A DNA stretch of 64,000 nucleotides. Source: Actinomadura flavalba DSM 45200. GTDB lineage: Bacteria; Actinomycetota; Actinomycetes; Streptosporangiales; Streptosporangiaceae. The stretch spans positions 248,001 to 312,000 of the forward strand of contig NZ_KB894093.1 in assembly GCF_000374305.1 (NCBI RefSeq), read 5' to 3'. Position numbers and translations under genes: made by a program. A model generated the notes under the pieces. The model did not search any database. It saw only the letters and a list, made by a program, of their open reading frames with translations, and was not told the DNA's origin. Of this stretch, positions 1 through 8,402 are shown one piece after another (positions within the stretch are counted from its first letter, which is position 1; every line of letters starts with the position of its first letter).

Positions 1-194
1 TCACTCCACGCGCGAGCTGGTGCTTTACCCTGGGGTCCCCATCACCCCTTCGAGGGGTCGCAGCACGCTGTGGTGAGCGCCGTGCGGATGTATCCCCGCG
101 TGCCCATCACCCCCTTCGAAGGCCGCAACGCGCGCAGTGCCCGGTTGATGCGGATGTAGCCCGCGTCCCCATCACCCCTTCGAGGGGCCGCAAA
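1..194 (+). CRISPR. CRISPR array, trailer end, three repeats visible
   Basis: Three 30-bp repeats lie at 35-64, 100-129 and 165-194, separated by two spacers of exactly 35 bp (65-99 and 130-164). Positions 1-34 fit as the last 34 bp of another 35-bp spacer, so the array continues beyond the left edge. The repeat starts GTCCCCATCACCCC, carries a CCCCT-TCG-AGGGG hairpin and ends in GCAAC or variants. A GCAAC-type 3' end is typical of the 5' handle of type III crRNAs, which suggests transcription on the + strand with the leader outside the window. The last copies differ at several bases, as expected for a leader-distal end. The array lies just downstream of the type III operon, which is its likely partner. 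Confidence 0.88.
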
Positions 195-338
195 GTCTCG
201 CTTTCTGGAGGGCGCCGTGCTTCTTATCGTGGGCGGGGACGGTGGAGGCGGTGGGGGTCGTCCATCTGGGTGGGGTGTCGGCTTGGGGGTTGAAGGACGG
301 AGTCTCGGCATGGGGCGGGTCACGCTCGGTTCGGGCGG

Positions 339-749
339 ATGAGCGACTACGCGCGACGGGTTCGCGCGCGGCCGTACGGTCCTCGGGACGTCACGGCGGG
401 AGGCGTGCTGGCGTTCTTTCATGGGCCTTTCGCGGTGCTGACCTTCGACGGGGGCGGGGGTGCGGTGACGGTGCGTGCCGCCGCCGACGTCGGTGACGGG
501 GGCGCGTCCGGCCTTGTCGCGGTGCTGAGCGCCGCCGCCCGAGGGGAGGCCGCCGAGCTGGAGCGGCCCGATCGGCTCGCGGCGGACGGCGGCGCGGTGC
601 CGGTCCGGTTGGGATGTGGTCCGTGCGGGGAGGGTGTCGCGTTCGACGTCCGGGTCGTCGGGCGTGGGGCGACGGTCGTGGTCAGCCTCGCCGAAGCCGG
701 GCGGCTCGCGGCGGCGGCACGGCGCTGGGCGGCGGCGACGTCGCCGTGA
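339..749 (+). CDS. Hypothetical 136-aa protein
   Basis: I do not recognise this family. The ORF has strongly G/C-biased third codon positions and a plausible small alpha/beta composition. It contains a Cys pair (GCGPCGEG, about residues 92-99) and ends in a beta strand plus Ala/Arg-rich helix (VVVSLAEAGRLAAAARRW). No good Shine-Dalgarno sits ahead of the ATG; GGGCGG abuts it. Its last 68 bp overlap the tail of the convergent gene at 682-1728, so one of the two C-termini may be mis-set. It lies between the CRISPR array and the effector operon on the opposite strand. A CRISPR role is possible but unsupported. Confidence 0.42.
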   Translation: MSDYARRVRARPYGPRDVTAGGVLAFFHGPFAVLTFDGGGGAVTVRAAADVGDGGASGLVAVLSAAARGEAAELERPDRLAADGGAVPVRLGCGPCGEGVAFDVRVVGRGATVVVSLAEAGRLAAAARRWAAATSP

Positions 750-1728
750 GGCGTGCCGTCCACTCCAGGCCCGCCGCCGCGACGAGGCCGGCCAGCCTGC
801 GGACGAACCGCCGCGCCGCCCGATCCCCGAGGCGCAACCGGTGGACGGCCGCCGCGACGGGGTCGCCGTGCCCCTCGATCCCGGCCGCGCACACCTCCGC
901 GACGACCGCGCGATAGGCGGGCCGGACGACGAGGCGGCGGAGCGTCGCGCGGGCGTCGTCCCGGTCGGCGGACACCGTCTCCCACTCCCCCGGGTCGCTC
1001 GGTGCCGCCGGGACGACGCCGATGTTGGCCGCGTGGAAGCCCGGGTTCACCGCGTGCAGGCGCGAGAGCGCGGCTCCCTGCATCCGGGCGGCATCGCGCC
1101 GGGTGAGGCCGTGGCGCTCGCGCAGGTCGTCCGGAACGTCCAGGTCGGCAGCGCCGCGCCGGACGCGGAACACGGTCGCGACCAGCAGGTCGACCGCGAC
1201 CGGGTCGGTGCGCAGCGGCGCCGCCCAGCCGGCCGTCCGCAGGTCGCGGTCCGGGCGGGCCGCCGCGCCGCGCGCGACCGCGTCCGCCCGTCGGACCCGC
1301 TCCTCCAGGTGCAGCAGCGGATAGTGGACGAGCTGGAACCGGGCGGCGCGCACCCACGCCGGTTCTTCCCCGGTCTCCGTCCGCAGCACCGATGCGAACG
1401 CGTCGGCGTTCTCGTCGGCGGCCTCCGGCGCGGTCAGGTGCGCGCAGACGACGGCCATCTCCCGCACGGCCGCGCCCTGCCCGGTGCGCGGAGGGTTCCC
1501 GGCGAGCGCCGCCCGCAACCGCGAGAACGATTTCATCAGCAGGTCGTCGGCGGTGGCGTCGCACTCGTCGCACCATCCGCCGCCCGGACCCCGGCAGGGC
1601 CGGACCGGATGCCGGGCGCGGCACAGCGCGGGACGCGCGGCGGCGCGCAGGGCCGGGCCGACCAGGACGTAGAAGGCCGGGAACGCGATCGCGTCGTCGA
1701 GATCGGCCAGATGGGCGACAGCCCGCAT
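682..1728 (-). CDS. Unrecognised 348-aa protein at the end of the type III operon
   Basis: The start at 1728 is well set by AGGAGG six bases upstream; an earlier in-frame start at 1749 lacks one. The protein is mostly helical, Arg/Ala-rich and soluble. It has a Cys cluster near residues 36-57 (C-R-A-R-H, C-R-G, W-C-D-E-C) that could bind zinc, and an aromatic segment HYPLLHLEE. No signal peptide or membrane segment is visible, and I cannot assign a domain. It lies 190 bp downstream of the CARF-HEPN gene in the same direction, so it may be a further accessory gene or an independent unit. Its tail overlaps the convergent ORF at 339-749. Confidence 0.7.
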   Translation of the reverse strand: MRAVAHLADLDDAIAFPAFYVLVGPALRAAARPALCRARHPVRPCRGPGGGWCDECDATADDLLMKSFSRLRAALAGNPPRTGQGAAVREMAVVCAHLTAPEAADENADAFASVLRTETGEEPAWVRAARFQLVHYPLLHLEERVRRADAVARGAAARPDRDLRTAGWAAPLRTDPVAVDLLVATVFRVRRGAADLDVPDDLRERHGLTRRDAARMQGAALSRLHAVNPGFHAANIGVVPAAPSDPGEWETVSADRDDARATLRRLVVRPAYRAVVAEVCAAGIEGHGDPVAAAVHRLRLGDRAARRFVRRLAGLVAAAGLEWTARLTATSPPPSAVPPPRAARLRRG

Positions 1729-1917
1729 GCTGTTCCTCCTGAGGGGCACGAAGAACAGGCCGCGCTTCGGACGACGTCGCGAAACGGGCCTACCTCAGGA
1801 GGGCGCGGAGCCCTCGGAAACGCTCTCGGGCCGAGGCCGTCGAACGGACCTCCAGCATCCCACGGCCCCCAGCCCCGCGCCACGGTAATGACCGAAAAGC
1901 CGAAGATCCGCGCCGTG

Positions 1918-4194
1918 TTACTCGGCCGCCAGCCGGTCGAGCCGGACGCGCAGTTCCTCGAAGCGGACGAGAAGCCCCCGGTCGCCGGGTCCGGCGGCGC
2001 CCAGCTCACCGATCGCCCGGTGCAGGAGCGCCACCACCCGCGCGGGAGCCGGTGGCCGCGGCGACCGTTTCTCCACCCGGAGCCGGTCGAGCAGGTGGGC
2101 GTAGGGCGTCTCGTTGCGGAGGCCGTTCAGCGCGTGCAGGGCCCAATGACCACGGCGCAGGTCGTCCCACTGCCGCCAGCCGAACAGGCCGGGGCGCAGC
2201 GCTTCGACGGCCGTGTAGCAGGCGGGCCAGGGTTCGTCGGCCAGCACCTCGGCGATCAGCGTGAGGCGTTCCCGGGCCAGCGCCCGACGGGCGGACGGAC
2301 CGGTCGCCGGACCCACCGCGCCGTACAGGTCGCCGTGCAGCCGGGCGGCGGCGTCGCGGACGGCGGTCAGGGCGGGCGAGCCGTTGGCGAGGAGCTGCCA
2401 CGCCGTCCGCGTGTCGAGGCGCCGCATCGCCGCCGACGCCAGGCTGGCCAGCCGCGCGTCCATGCCGAGGCGGCACAGGCCGCGCCCGCCGTCGCGGATC
2501 ACCGAGTGCAGGGCACGGTCGAGGCCGAGTTCGGAGACGCGCAGCGTGCAGGCGGCCTCCAGCGACCACTGCACGCCCGCCGCGACCATGGCGTTCACCA
2601 TGACGGGCTTGCCGGTGTTGACGACGAGCAGCACCTCGTCCACGTCCCGCAGGCCGCCGTCGCGCAGGTCCGTCAGGAGCGCCGAGGTGATGCCCGCCGC
2701 GTCTGCGGGGCCGGTGGGGTAGGGGCCGAGCGTCTCGGCGTCGAGGGTGCCCGCCGGGGCGGTCGCCCGCGCGAACGTCACCCAGCGTCCGGCACGGTCC
2801 AGGGTCTCGTCGCTGGCCAGCAGGCGCAGCCGGACGCGGCCGGGCCGGGCGAGTCCGGCGCGCTGCCGGGCCGCCCAGTCGAGCACCTCGCGCACGGCGG
2901 CCAGCCCGCCTTCGTCGGCCGTGTCGTGCTCGGGCGTGAGCCCGACGCCGAGCAGGACGAGCACGTCACCGCTGCCGAGGACGGGCCACGGCCGGAGCCC
3001 CCTGTGCCGGAGCAGACGCGGCAGGAGATCGCTCTGCTCCCACTGGTCGGCGGCCCGCAGCAGCGGGCCGGGCAGCGGCCGGCGGTGCGCCTCGGGCGGC
3101 GCGAGATGCGCGGCGTGGGTGGTGGCGTCGGCGTAGAAGCCGACGAACTCGGTGTCGCGGACGAGTTCCACGGACGTGGCGGCGGGCGCGGGCGCCAGCC
3201 GGAGCCGTGCCGCCCTGATCAGGGCGGCGTCGCCGCGTTCGCCGCCGTCGCTGAGCCGGTCCGCCAGTTCGTCGAGGACGGCGCGCGCCGACGCGCCGAT
3301 CAGCTCCGCCTCGCGCTTGGACAGCTTGGCGATCCGGTGGGTGAACCAGGCGCGCAGCAGCGAGTGGTCGAGGGCTTCGCCGCGCGCGAGCCGTTCGAAG
3401 AACGCGGCCTGGACGGTCGGCCACAGCTCGCCCAGCTTGCCGAGATCCCCGGCGGTGAGTTCAGGGCCGGGCCGGGCGGCCTTCGCCGGGCCGGTGTCGG
3501 CGCGCTGCCGGGCCGCGAGCAGCCGCCACAGGTCGGCGTTCGGAGGATCGACGGCGGCGAGTTCGGCCCAGAACCGGTGCCGCAGCAGCCAGGCGTGCAG
3601 CGTCGCGTCCGGGCGGACGAGGTCGGACAGCCGGTAGACGGCGGCCGGATCGTCCACCGGCAGCAGGCCCGACGGAACGCCCGTCTCGATGGCGGCGAGC
3701 AGGGCTCCGGCGCCGAGCGCGTAGGAGCCGGTGCCGGTCGTGACCAGGCACGCGCCGGGTGCCAGCGCGGTCAGCAGCGCCCGGGTCGGTTCGAGGGCGG
3801 CGTGCACGGTCGGCTGCGCGACCTCCAGGACGTGGACGCGGTCGGCGGGGAACCGCCGGCCGCACAGGCCGTCCGGGCCGCAGAGCAGGTCGCGCATGCG
3901 CCGCCCGTGCTCGGCGAACGGGCGGACGGTGGGGCCGTGCGTGTTGGTGGTGGCGAGCAGCAGCAGCCCGCCGACGTCGGTGTCGCCGAGACCGGCGAAG
4001 ACCTTGTCCAGCGGTCGGCGGTCCCCCGGGCCGCCGTGCAGGTCGACGGGCGCGGGGGCGCGTGATCGGGGTGGCATGCCGAGGTCGCCGCCGCCGATCG
4101 GGTGGATCAGCAGCGTGTCAGTCGTCGGCGCGGTAGACGGGGAGATCGTCGTCCTCCGGGACGTGGGGGCGCGGGAGGGAACGGCCACGGCCAC
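1918..4194 (-). CDS. Tandem CARF-like protein with C-terminal HEPN-like RNase motif (Csm6/Csx1-type)
   Basis: This is probably a cyclic-oligoadenylate-activated ribonuclease. Two Rossmann-like segments resemble CARF sensors. The N-terminal one has LLLLATTNTHGPTVRPF and VTTGTGSYALGAGAL. The second, near residues 395-555, contains VVNTGKPVMVNAMVAAG (about 524-540), the equivalent of the TGGTKxM loop of CARF proteins. The C-terminal helical part carries R-N-E-T-P-Y-A-H (R693, H700), matching the R-X4-6-H motif of HEPN RNases. The architecture CARF-helical-CARF-HEPN is my inference. A GTG start at 4194 overlaps the upstream RAMP gene by 77 bp. No good later start precedes the first predicted strand, so the exact start is uncertain. 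A type III ancillary effector fits the GGDD-bearing Cas10 in the operon. Confidence 0.7.
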   Translation of the reverse strand: MAVAVPSRAPTSRRTTISPSTAPTTDTLLIHPIGGGDLGMPPRSRAPAPVDLHGGPGDRRPLDKVFAGLGDTDVGGLLLLATTNTHGPTVRPFAEHGRRMRDLLCGPDGLCGRRFPADRVHVLEVAQPTVHAALEPTRALLTALAPGACLVTTGTGSYALGAGALLAAIETGVPSGLLPVDDPAAVYRLSDLVRPDATLHAWLLRHRFWAELAAVDPPNADLWRLLAARQRADTGPAKAARPGPELTAGDLGKLGELWPTVQAAFFERLARGEALDHSLLRAWFTHRIAKLSKREAELIGASARAVLDELADRLSDGGERGDAALIRAARLRLAPAPAATSVELVRDTEFVGFYADATTHAAHLAPPEAHRRPLPGPLLRAADQWEQSDLLPRLLRHRGLRPWPVLGSGDVLVLLGVGLTPEHDTADEGGLAAVREVLDWAARQRAGLARPGRVRLRLLASDETLDRAGRWVTFARATAPAGTLDAETLGPYPTGPADAAGITSALLTDLRDGGLRDVDEVLLVVNTGKPVMVNAMVAAGVQWSLEAACTLRVSELGLDRALHSVIRDGGRGLCRLGMDARLASLASAAMRRLDTRTAWQLLANGSPALTAVRDAAARLHGDLYGAVGPATGPSARRALARERLTLIAEVLADEPWPACYTAVEALRPGLFGWRQWDDLRRGHWALHALNGLRNETPYAHLLDRLRVEKRSPRPPAPARVVALLHRAIGELGAAGPGDRGLLVRFEELRVRLDRLAAE

Positions 4195-6265
4195 GGGCCA
4201 TGGCGCCGTCCTTCATCTTCTCGTTGGCGGTGAACCAGGCGTAGGACTCGCCCGCCGGGCTCGGGGGCGTGCGGGCGTCGCCGTGCATGGCCTTGGTGCG
4301 GGTACGCGGGTAGTGGACGGGGAGTTCGCGGCCCCGGGCGGCGGCGCGGAAGGCCGCCTCGATCACCGTGAAGCCGGGCTGGTCGCGGGCCTCGGCCAGG
4401 AAGGCGTTCAGGCAGTGGTCGGCGGCGTCGACCGCCGGTGGCGGTGTGAGGAGCCGGTAGTACTCGGCCCATTCGCGGCGCGTGCCGAGGCGTGTTCCGG
4501 TGATCTTCAGATGGACGCTGCCGAAGCCCAGGGACTTGCCGAGGCCGAGCCGGTGGTGCTCGTCCTCGGGGAGGGTGAGCAGCCAGATCAGGGCGCCGAG
4601 TTCGACGGGGTGCAGGTCGCGGACGTCGAGGGTGAGGGTGAACTCGGTGTCCTGGGCGATCCAGCCCTGGATCGAGCGGTTCTGCTTGTCGCGCTGTTCG
4701 GCGCCGGTCGTCTGGAACGCCGTACCGTCGCGGTTCGCCTTCGGCCTGCCCGCGTCGTCGAGAACGGGTTCGCGGGGGCGACGGTACTCCCGGTAGAGGA
4801 CGCCGCCGACGCGTTCCTGGGTGGAGCCGTCCGCGTTCCAGTACTCCGCGTTCTGGGCGGCGAGCCGGTGGTGCCAGTAGACCTTGCGGCCGCGCAGCGT
4901 CCGGCCGGGCGTCAAGTAGACGTCCTTCTTCTCGGTGCCCGGCGTGATCGGGCGGTCGGGTTTAGCCTCGTTGTCCGCCAGGTAGAAGCGCGCCTGCGCG
5001 GGTTTCGGCTGCGCGAGGATCGCCAGCGGCAGGCCCGGCCTCCCGAAGCGGACCACGGCGTCGGCGGGGTCGGCGCGGCAGGTGACGTCGCGGACGCGCA
5101 GCCGCCCCCGGTGCGCGGCGGGACGCGTGCCCGACCCGTCGCCCGCGACCCAGCCGAACACGCGGTCGGCCGGGGACAGGCCGTCGTAGCGGATCGCGGG
5201 CTCGACGCCCTCGGGTACCTGGGCCGCCGGTGCGGCGGCGGCCAGCTCGCGGGGGACGAGAACGGGATACAGGGCCTCGACCGTCCTCTTGTCCGGCAAG
5301 TACCCCCAGCAGAAACTGTCCGGGGCGAGGGTGCGCCGGTCGTCGCCGCCCTCCGTCCGGTGCGCGCTGACGTCCAGTGCGTCGTCGACCGCCACGGCCC
5401 GCTCCGCCGCGTGGTACCGCATGAGATCGTCCCATTGACGGCGCAGTTCGTCGGTCAGCTTGACCGTCCTCGGCTTCTCGGGCCGGACGAAGGCGCGTTC
5501 CTTGGTCTTGCCCTCCACGTTGCGGCCGGTGCGGAAGACGTACGCCTCCGTCCAGTGGCCGCCTGGCCTCCTCACCGTGTGCGGCTCGACGTCGGCGACC
5601 TCACCCTGCTTCAGCTCGATCCACACCCTGGCGCCGTGTTCGGGCGGGTGGGGCCACCTGATGTCACCCGGACCCCCGCCCGGCAGGTAGAAGGGCATCC
5701 AGTGCGACTCCCAGACTTCGAGCCGCCGGCCCTTGTCGATGACCCGGATGGGGTACATGTGCGCGGCGTCGGCGGCGGCGCGCCGCCAGGCGGGCCGTTC
5801 CTCGTGCCCGGTGAAGATCCCGAAGCGGGAGTTGGTGATGGTCTCGTACGCCGCGCGGAGCATGCCCTTCAACGCGGTGGCGGGCAGGTGGGGGCGGCCG
5901 TCGCGCAGGAGCACCGGGTACGTCCGGTGCCCGTCGGGGTTGACGGGGGTGGCCGCAGCCGTGTCGAGCAGCAGCAGCGGCGTCCGGACGGTGAGCGAGA
6001 CGTCGATCTCGCCGGTCCAGTGGTCGTCGTGCAGGCGGCTGCCGGACGGCGGTGCGGCGTCCCCGAACGCTCCGGTGGCGTCCGTGCGCGGGAAGGCGGG
6101 CACGAACGTGTACGGGTTGAGGAACGTCTCCGGCGGCCCGGTCCGGTGCTGCGGAGCGCGCGCCTCGGCTCCACCCGGCCCCTTCTTCGCACCCGGCGGT
6201 GGCGGCTTCGGGCGCCGGAGGAGACCGGCCATGTCGTTGGGCGTCGCCTTCGTCGGTTCGCTCAT
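4118..6265 (-). CDS. TIGR03986-type CRISPR RAMP protein, copy B
   Basis: This 715-aa protein is a RAMP-superfamily subunit seen with Csx10-type III effectors. The family signature FLNPYTFVP is at residues 48-56. A Csm3-like glycine-helix stretch follows (LPATALKGMLRAAYETITNS), then SPADRVFGWV, and a C-terminal RAMP glycine loop GLGKSLGFGSVHL. The tail SYAWFTANEK is shared with copy A at 12494-14680. Its ATG overlaps the csx19 stop by four bases (ATGA), showing translational coupling. It likely binds crRNA or target in the backbone. The N-terminal 45 residues are Pro/Gly-rich linker. Whether it keeps RNase activity cannot be judged by eye. Confidence 0.86.
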   Translation of the reverse strand: MSEPTKATPNDMAGLLRRPKPPPPGAKKGPGGAEARAPQHRTGPPETFLNPYTFVPAFPRTDATGAFGDAAPPSGSRLHDDHWTGEIDVSLTVRTPLLLLDTAAATPVNPDGHRTYPVLLRDGRPHLPATALKGMLRAAYETITNSRFGIFTGHEERPAWRRAAADAAHMYPIRVIDKGRRLEVWESHWMPFYLPGGGPGDIRWPHPPEHGARVWIELKQGEVADVEPHTVRRPGGHWTEAYVFRTGRNVEGKTKERAFVRPEKPRTVKLTDELRRQWDDLMRYHAAERAVAVDDALDVSAHRTEGGDDRRTLAPDSFCWGYLPDKRTVEALYPVLVPRELAAAAPAAQVPEGVEPAIRYDGLSPADRVFGWVAGDGSGTRPAAHRGRLRVRDVTCRADPADAVVRFGRPGLPLAILAQPKPAQARFYLADNEAKPDRPITPGTEKKDVYLTPGRTLRGRKVYWHHRLAAQNAEYWNADGSTQERVGGVLYREYRRPREPVLDDAGRPKANRDGTAFQTTGAEQRDKQNRSIQGWIAQDTEFTLTLDVRDLHPVELGALIWLLTLPEDEHHRLGLGKSLGFGSVHLKITGTRLGTRREWAEYYRLLTPPPAVDAADHCLNAFLAEARDQPGFTVIEAAFRAAARGRELPVHYPRTRTKAMHGDARTPPSPAGESYAWFTANEKMKDGAMARGRGRSLPRPHVPEDDDLPVYRADD

Positions 6266-6810
6266 GCCGTCTCCCGGCGCAGGTCCACCGGTTCGGACGG
6301 CGCGAGGCCGAGCAGCCGTTCCTCGACGACGGCGGCGTTGCCGTAGAGCGGGTCGCGTTCGATGTACTCGCGGGTCGTCAGGGCAGCGTGTCCCCCGGCG
6401 GCGATGACCGCCGGGACGCGCAGGCTGCCGATGCGCTCGGTGGTGAGCGTCGTCCAGCCGCCGGACTCGGTGACGGCCCTGCCCCACAGCAGGTACTCGC
6501 CGTCCACGACGCCGGAGACGTCGAGCTCGGGCAGCGGATCGAAGCCGGGCGGGAGCCCCGCCGGGTCCTCGGTGAGCGCCACCGCCGTGCCGCGTTCGTC
6601 GTCGGTCTCCTTCCAGCGCAGTTCGCAGCGCGCGTCGAACAGCCGCGCCTCGAAGACGCCGTCGGGCACGGCAGCGCGTGCCTCCGCCGTCGTCGTCACG
6701 ACATACCGCCACGGGGTCGTCAGGAGCGCGAACCCGCCCGGCGCCGCGGCCAGCGCCTCGGTGAAGGTCAGTCCCTGCCGGTGGGCGCTGTACAGCCTCG
6801 TGCTCATCAT
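6262..6810 (-). CDS. csx19: Csx19 (TIGR03984-type) type III-D accessory subunit
   Basis: This 182-aa protein resembles the Csx19/TIGR03984 family, which is found only in III-D-like operons beside csx10. It has the expected length and compact alpha/beta composition, with ALLTTPWRYVVT near residues 28-39, FEARLFDARCELRW and EYLLWGRAV. The start codon is the first of two adjacent ATGs and overlaps the cas7 stop (ATGATGA). Its own stop overlaps the ATG of the RAMP gene downstream. The family's biochemical role is not well defined; it is regarded as an effector-associated subunit. The assignment rests on family pattern, size and gene order. Confidence 0.72.
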   Translation of the reverse strand: MMSTRLYSAHRQGLTFTEALAAAPGGFALLTTPWRYVVTTTAEARAAVPDGVFEARLFDARCELRWKETDDERGTAVALTEDPAGLPPGFDPLPELDVSGVVDGEYLLWGRAVTESGGWTTLTTERIGSLRVPAVIAAGGHAALTTREYIERDPLYGNAAVVEERLLGLAPSEPVDLRRETA

Positions 6811-8402
6811 TCGTCCTCCCCGAGGTAGTCGCGCCAGGCCCGCACCAGGCGCGGTGTGCCGAGCGCGGTCGCGAGGGACGTTCCGGCCGCCCAGCCGCCG
6901 CCCGAGATGTCCACCGAGGTGATCTCGACGTCTCCGAACCCGCGGTTCACCATGCCGCCGAGCGGCAACCGGCGGTTCTCCAGGTCGCGTAGCACGAGCA
7001 TCAGCAGCGCCACGGCGCTGTCGCGGTAACACCCCAGCCGGGTGAGATCGACCGTGAGGCGGATCGGCTCCCAGTCCACGCCGTGCGGTTCGAGGACGCT
7101 GAACAGCAGGCTGTCGGCGGCGCCGCCGGTCCAGCGGTCGATGGCGACATGGTCGGCCTGGTCGAGGCCACGTCCGCTCAGCTCGTCCCGGACCGCGTCC
7201 GGCAGGGGCCGCTTGCCGTCGGGGACGGGCGCACCGTCCAGCGGCCCGTCCACGACCACGTTCCACGTCTCGGCCGGGATCGTGGTCTCGCTGACGCACT
7301 CGTGCGCGGTCAGCGCGCCCGCGCCCCACGGGAAGCAGTCTTTGTCGGGCTTCCCGTGGGGCGCGCCGAACAGGGCGCGGACGGCGTCCAGCTCGTCGAA
7401 CTGCCGGGAGAACGCGTCGGAGTGGGCCTGTGCGGTGGCCGCAGCGGCCTCCGGGACCGGCGCGTTGTCGCCCCGGACGGTGCGTTCGATGAACTCGCCG
7501 TGGCTGCGCAGCGCGCCCTTGATGGAACTGCCGCTGAGCGTCAGGACGAGCGAGTCGCGTCCCGACGTCGTCGTCAGCGGCAGCGTCTTGACCATGGCGC
7601 CCTCGCCGGACGCGCGGACCATCACCGGCGACAGCGGGCGCCAGCCCAGCGTCACGGTCAGCAGCTCCCGCCGTTCGGGCAGGGCCGCGACCCCGGCGTC
7701 GCCCGGGACGTCGGCGAACGTCGCCGGCGTGCCGCCGAGGAACGCCAGCAGGCCCGCGACGCCGGTGAAGTCGTGCTCGTGGACGTCGAGCGGCGACGGC
7801 AGCAGCGTCACCACGCCGAGCCCCTTGCTCCCGGCCGCGCCCAGGGTGATCTCCTCGGCCCGCAGCGCCGCCAGCAGCAGGCGCAGCCGGGCGCGGTCCC
7901 GGTCGAGATCCCGTTCCGTCGTCTCGATGTCCAGGTCGAACGACAGGTAGCGGCCGGGCGGCACGACGGTGCGCGCGTACAGGATCGCCGAGGCGGCGGC
8001 ACCGGTGACGCGGTCGATGCCCACGCCGTGCCGGACGGGCAGGCCGTTCCGGGAGATCGGTTCGCTCGGCAGCCCGTCGGCGTCGGTCCGCGTGGACGCG
8101 GCGATGATCGCGTCGCGGACGACGACGCGGCTGGCCCGGCCGCTGTTCGGCTCCCCGTCGACAGTGAAGCCCCACATGTCGTTGATCTTGTCGTTCGCGG
8201 GGCCGGAGGGGTCGGCGCCGCGCATCCAGGCGCGCAGTGCCCCGGCGAGGGCGGTCCCGGGCACGTAGACGTGGTCCTGCCCGTCCACCGCCACCGGCAG
8301 CGCCTCGGCGGGGTCGAGGGCGACGCCGCCGACGTGCAGCGGCGTCTCGGTCCGCAGCCAGCCCCGCAGGCGGAGCCGGTGCTGCATCGGGCGTCCCTTC
8401 AT
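6807..8402 (-). CDS. cas7: Cas7-Cas7 fusion (two Csm3-like RAMP domains)
   Basis: This 531-aa protein contains two consecutive Csm3/Cas7 RAMP domains that form crRNA-binding backbone positions. Domain 1 (about 1-225) has PLHVGG, YVPGTALAGALRAWM, GIDRVTGAA (128-136) and the loop GAAGSKGLG (188-196). Domain 2 (about 245-531) repeats the pattern with LSGSSIKGALRSHGE (289-303), HVAIDRWTGGAADS and a terminal GGMVNRGFGDVEI. Asp30 or Asp40 in domain 1 could be the target-RNA-cleaving Asp of Csm3. No Asp is obvious at the equivalent spot of domain 2. The start at 8402 has AGGAGG seven bases upstream and overlaps the csx10 stop by ATGA. Confidence 0.86.
   Translation of the reverse strand: MKGRPMQHRLRLRGWLRTETPLHVGGVALDPAEALPVAVDGQDHVYVPGTALAGALRAWMRGADPSGPANDKINDMWGFTVDGEPNSGRASRVVVRDAIIAASTRTDADGLPSEPISRNGLPVRHGVGIDRVTGAAASAILYARTVVPPGRYLSFDLDIETTERDLDRDRARLRLLLAALRAEEITLGAAGSKGLGVVTLLPSPLDVHEHDFTGVAGLLAFLGGTPATFADVPGDAGVAALPERRELLTVTLGWRPLSPVMVRASGEGAMVKTLPLTTTSGRDSLVLTLSGSSIKGALRSHGEFIERTVRGDNAPVPEAAAATAQAHSDAFSRQFDELDAVRALFGAPHGKPDKDCFPWGAGALTAHECVSETTIPAETWNVVVDGPLDGAPVPDGKRPLPDAVRDELSGRGLDQADHVAIDRWTGGAADSLLFSVLEPHGVDWEPIRLTVDLTRLGCYRDSAVALLMLVLRDLENRRLPLGGMVNRGFGDVEITSVDISGGGWAAGTSLATALGTPRLVRAWRDYLGEDE

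Noticed and set aside
616..4065. Very long open frame (1149 codons) on the + strand
   Set aside because: It is the antisense of the CARF-HEPN and 348-aa genes. Its translation is Arg/Gly/Gln-rich low-complexity with no domain, as expected for a shadow frame in GC-rich DNA.
3731..6346. 871-codon + strand frame
   Set aside because: It mirrors the RAMP copy B gene and has no start context or family motifs.
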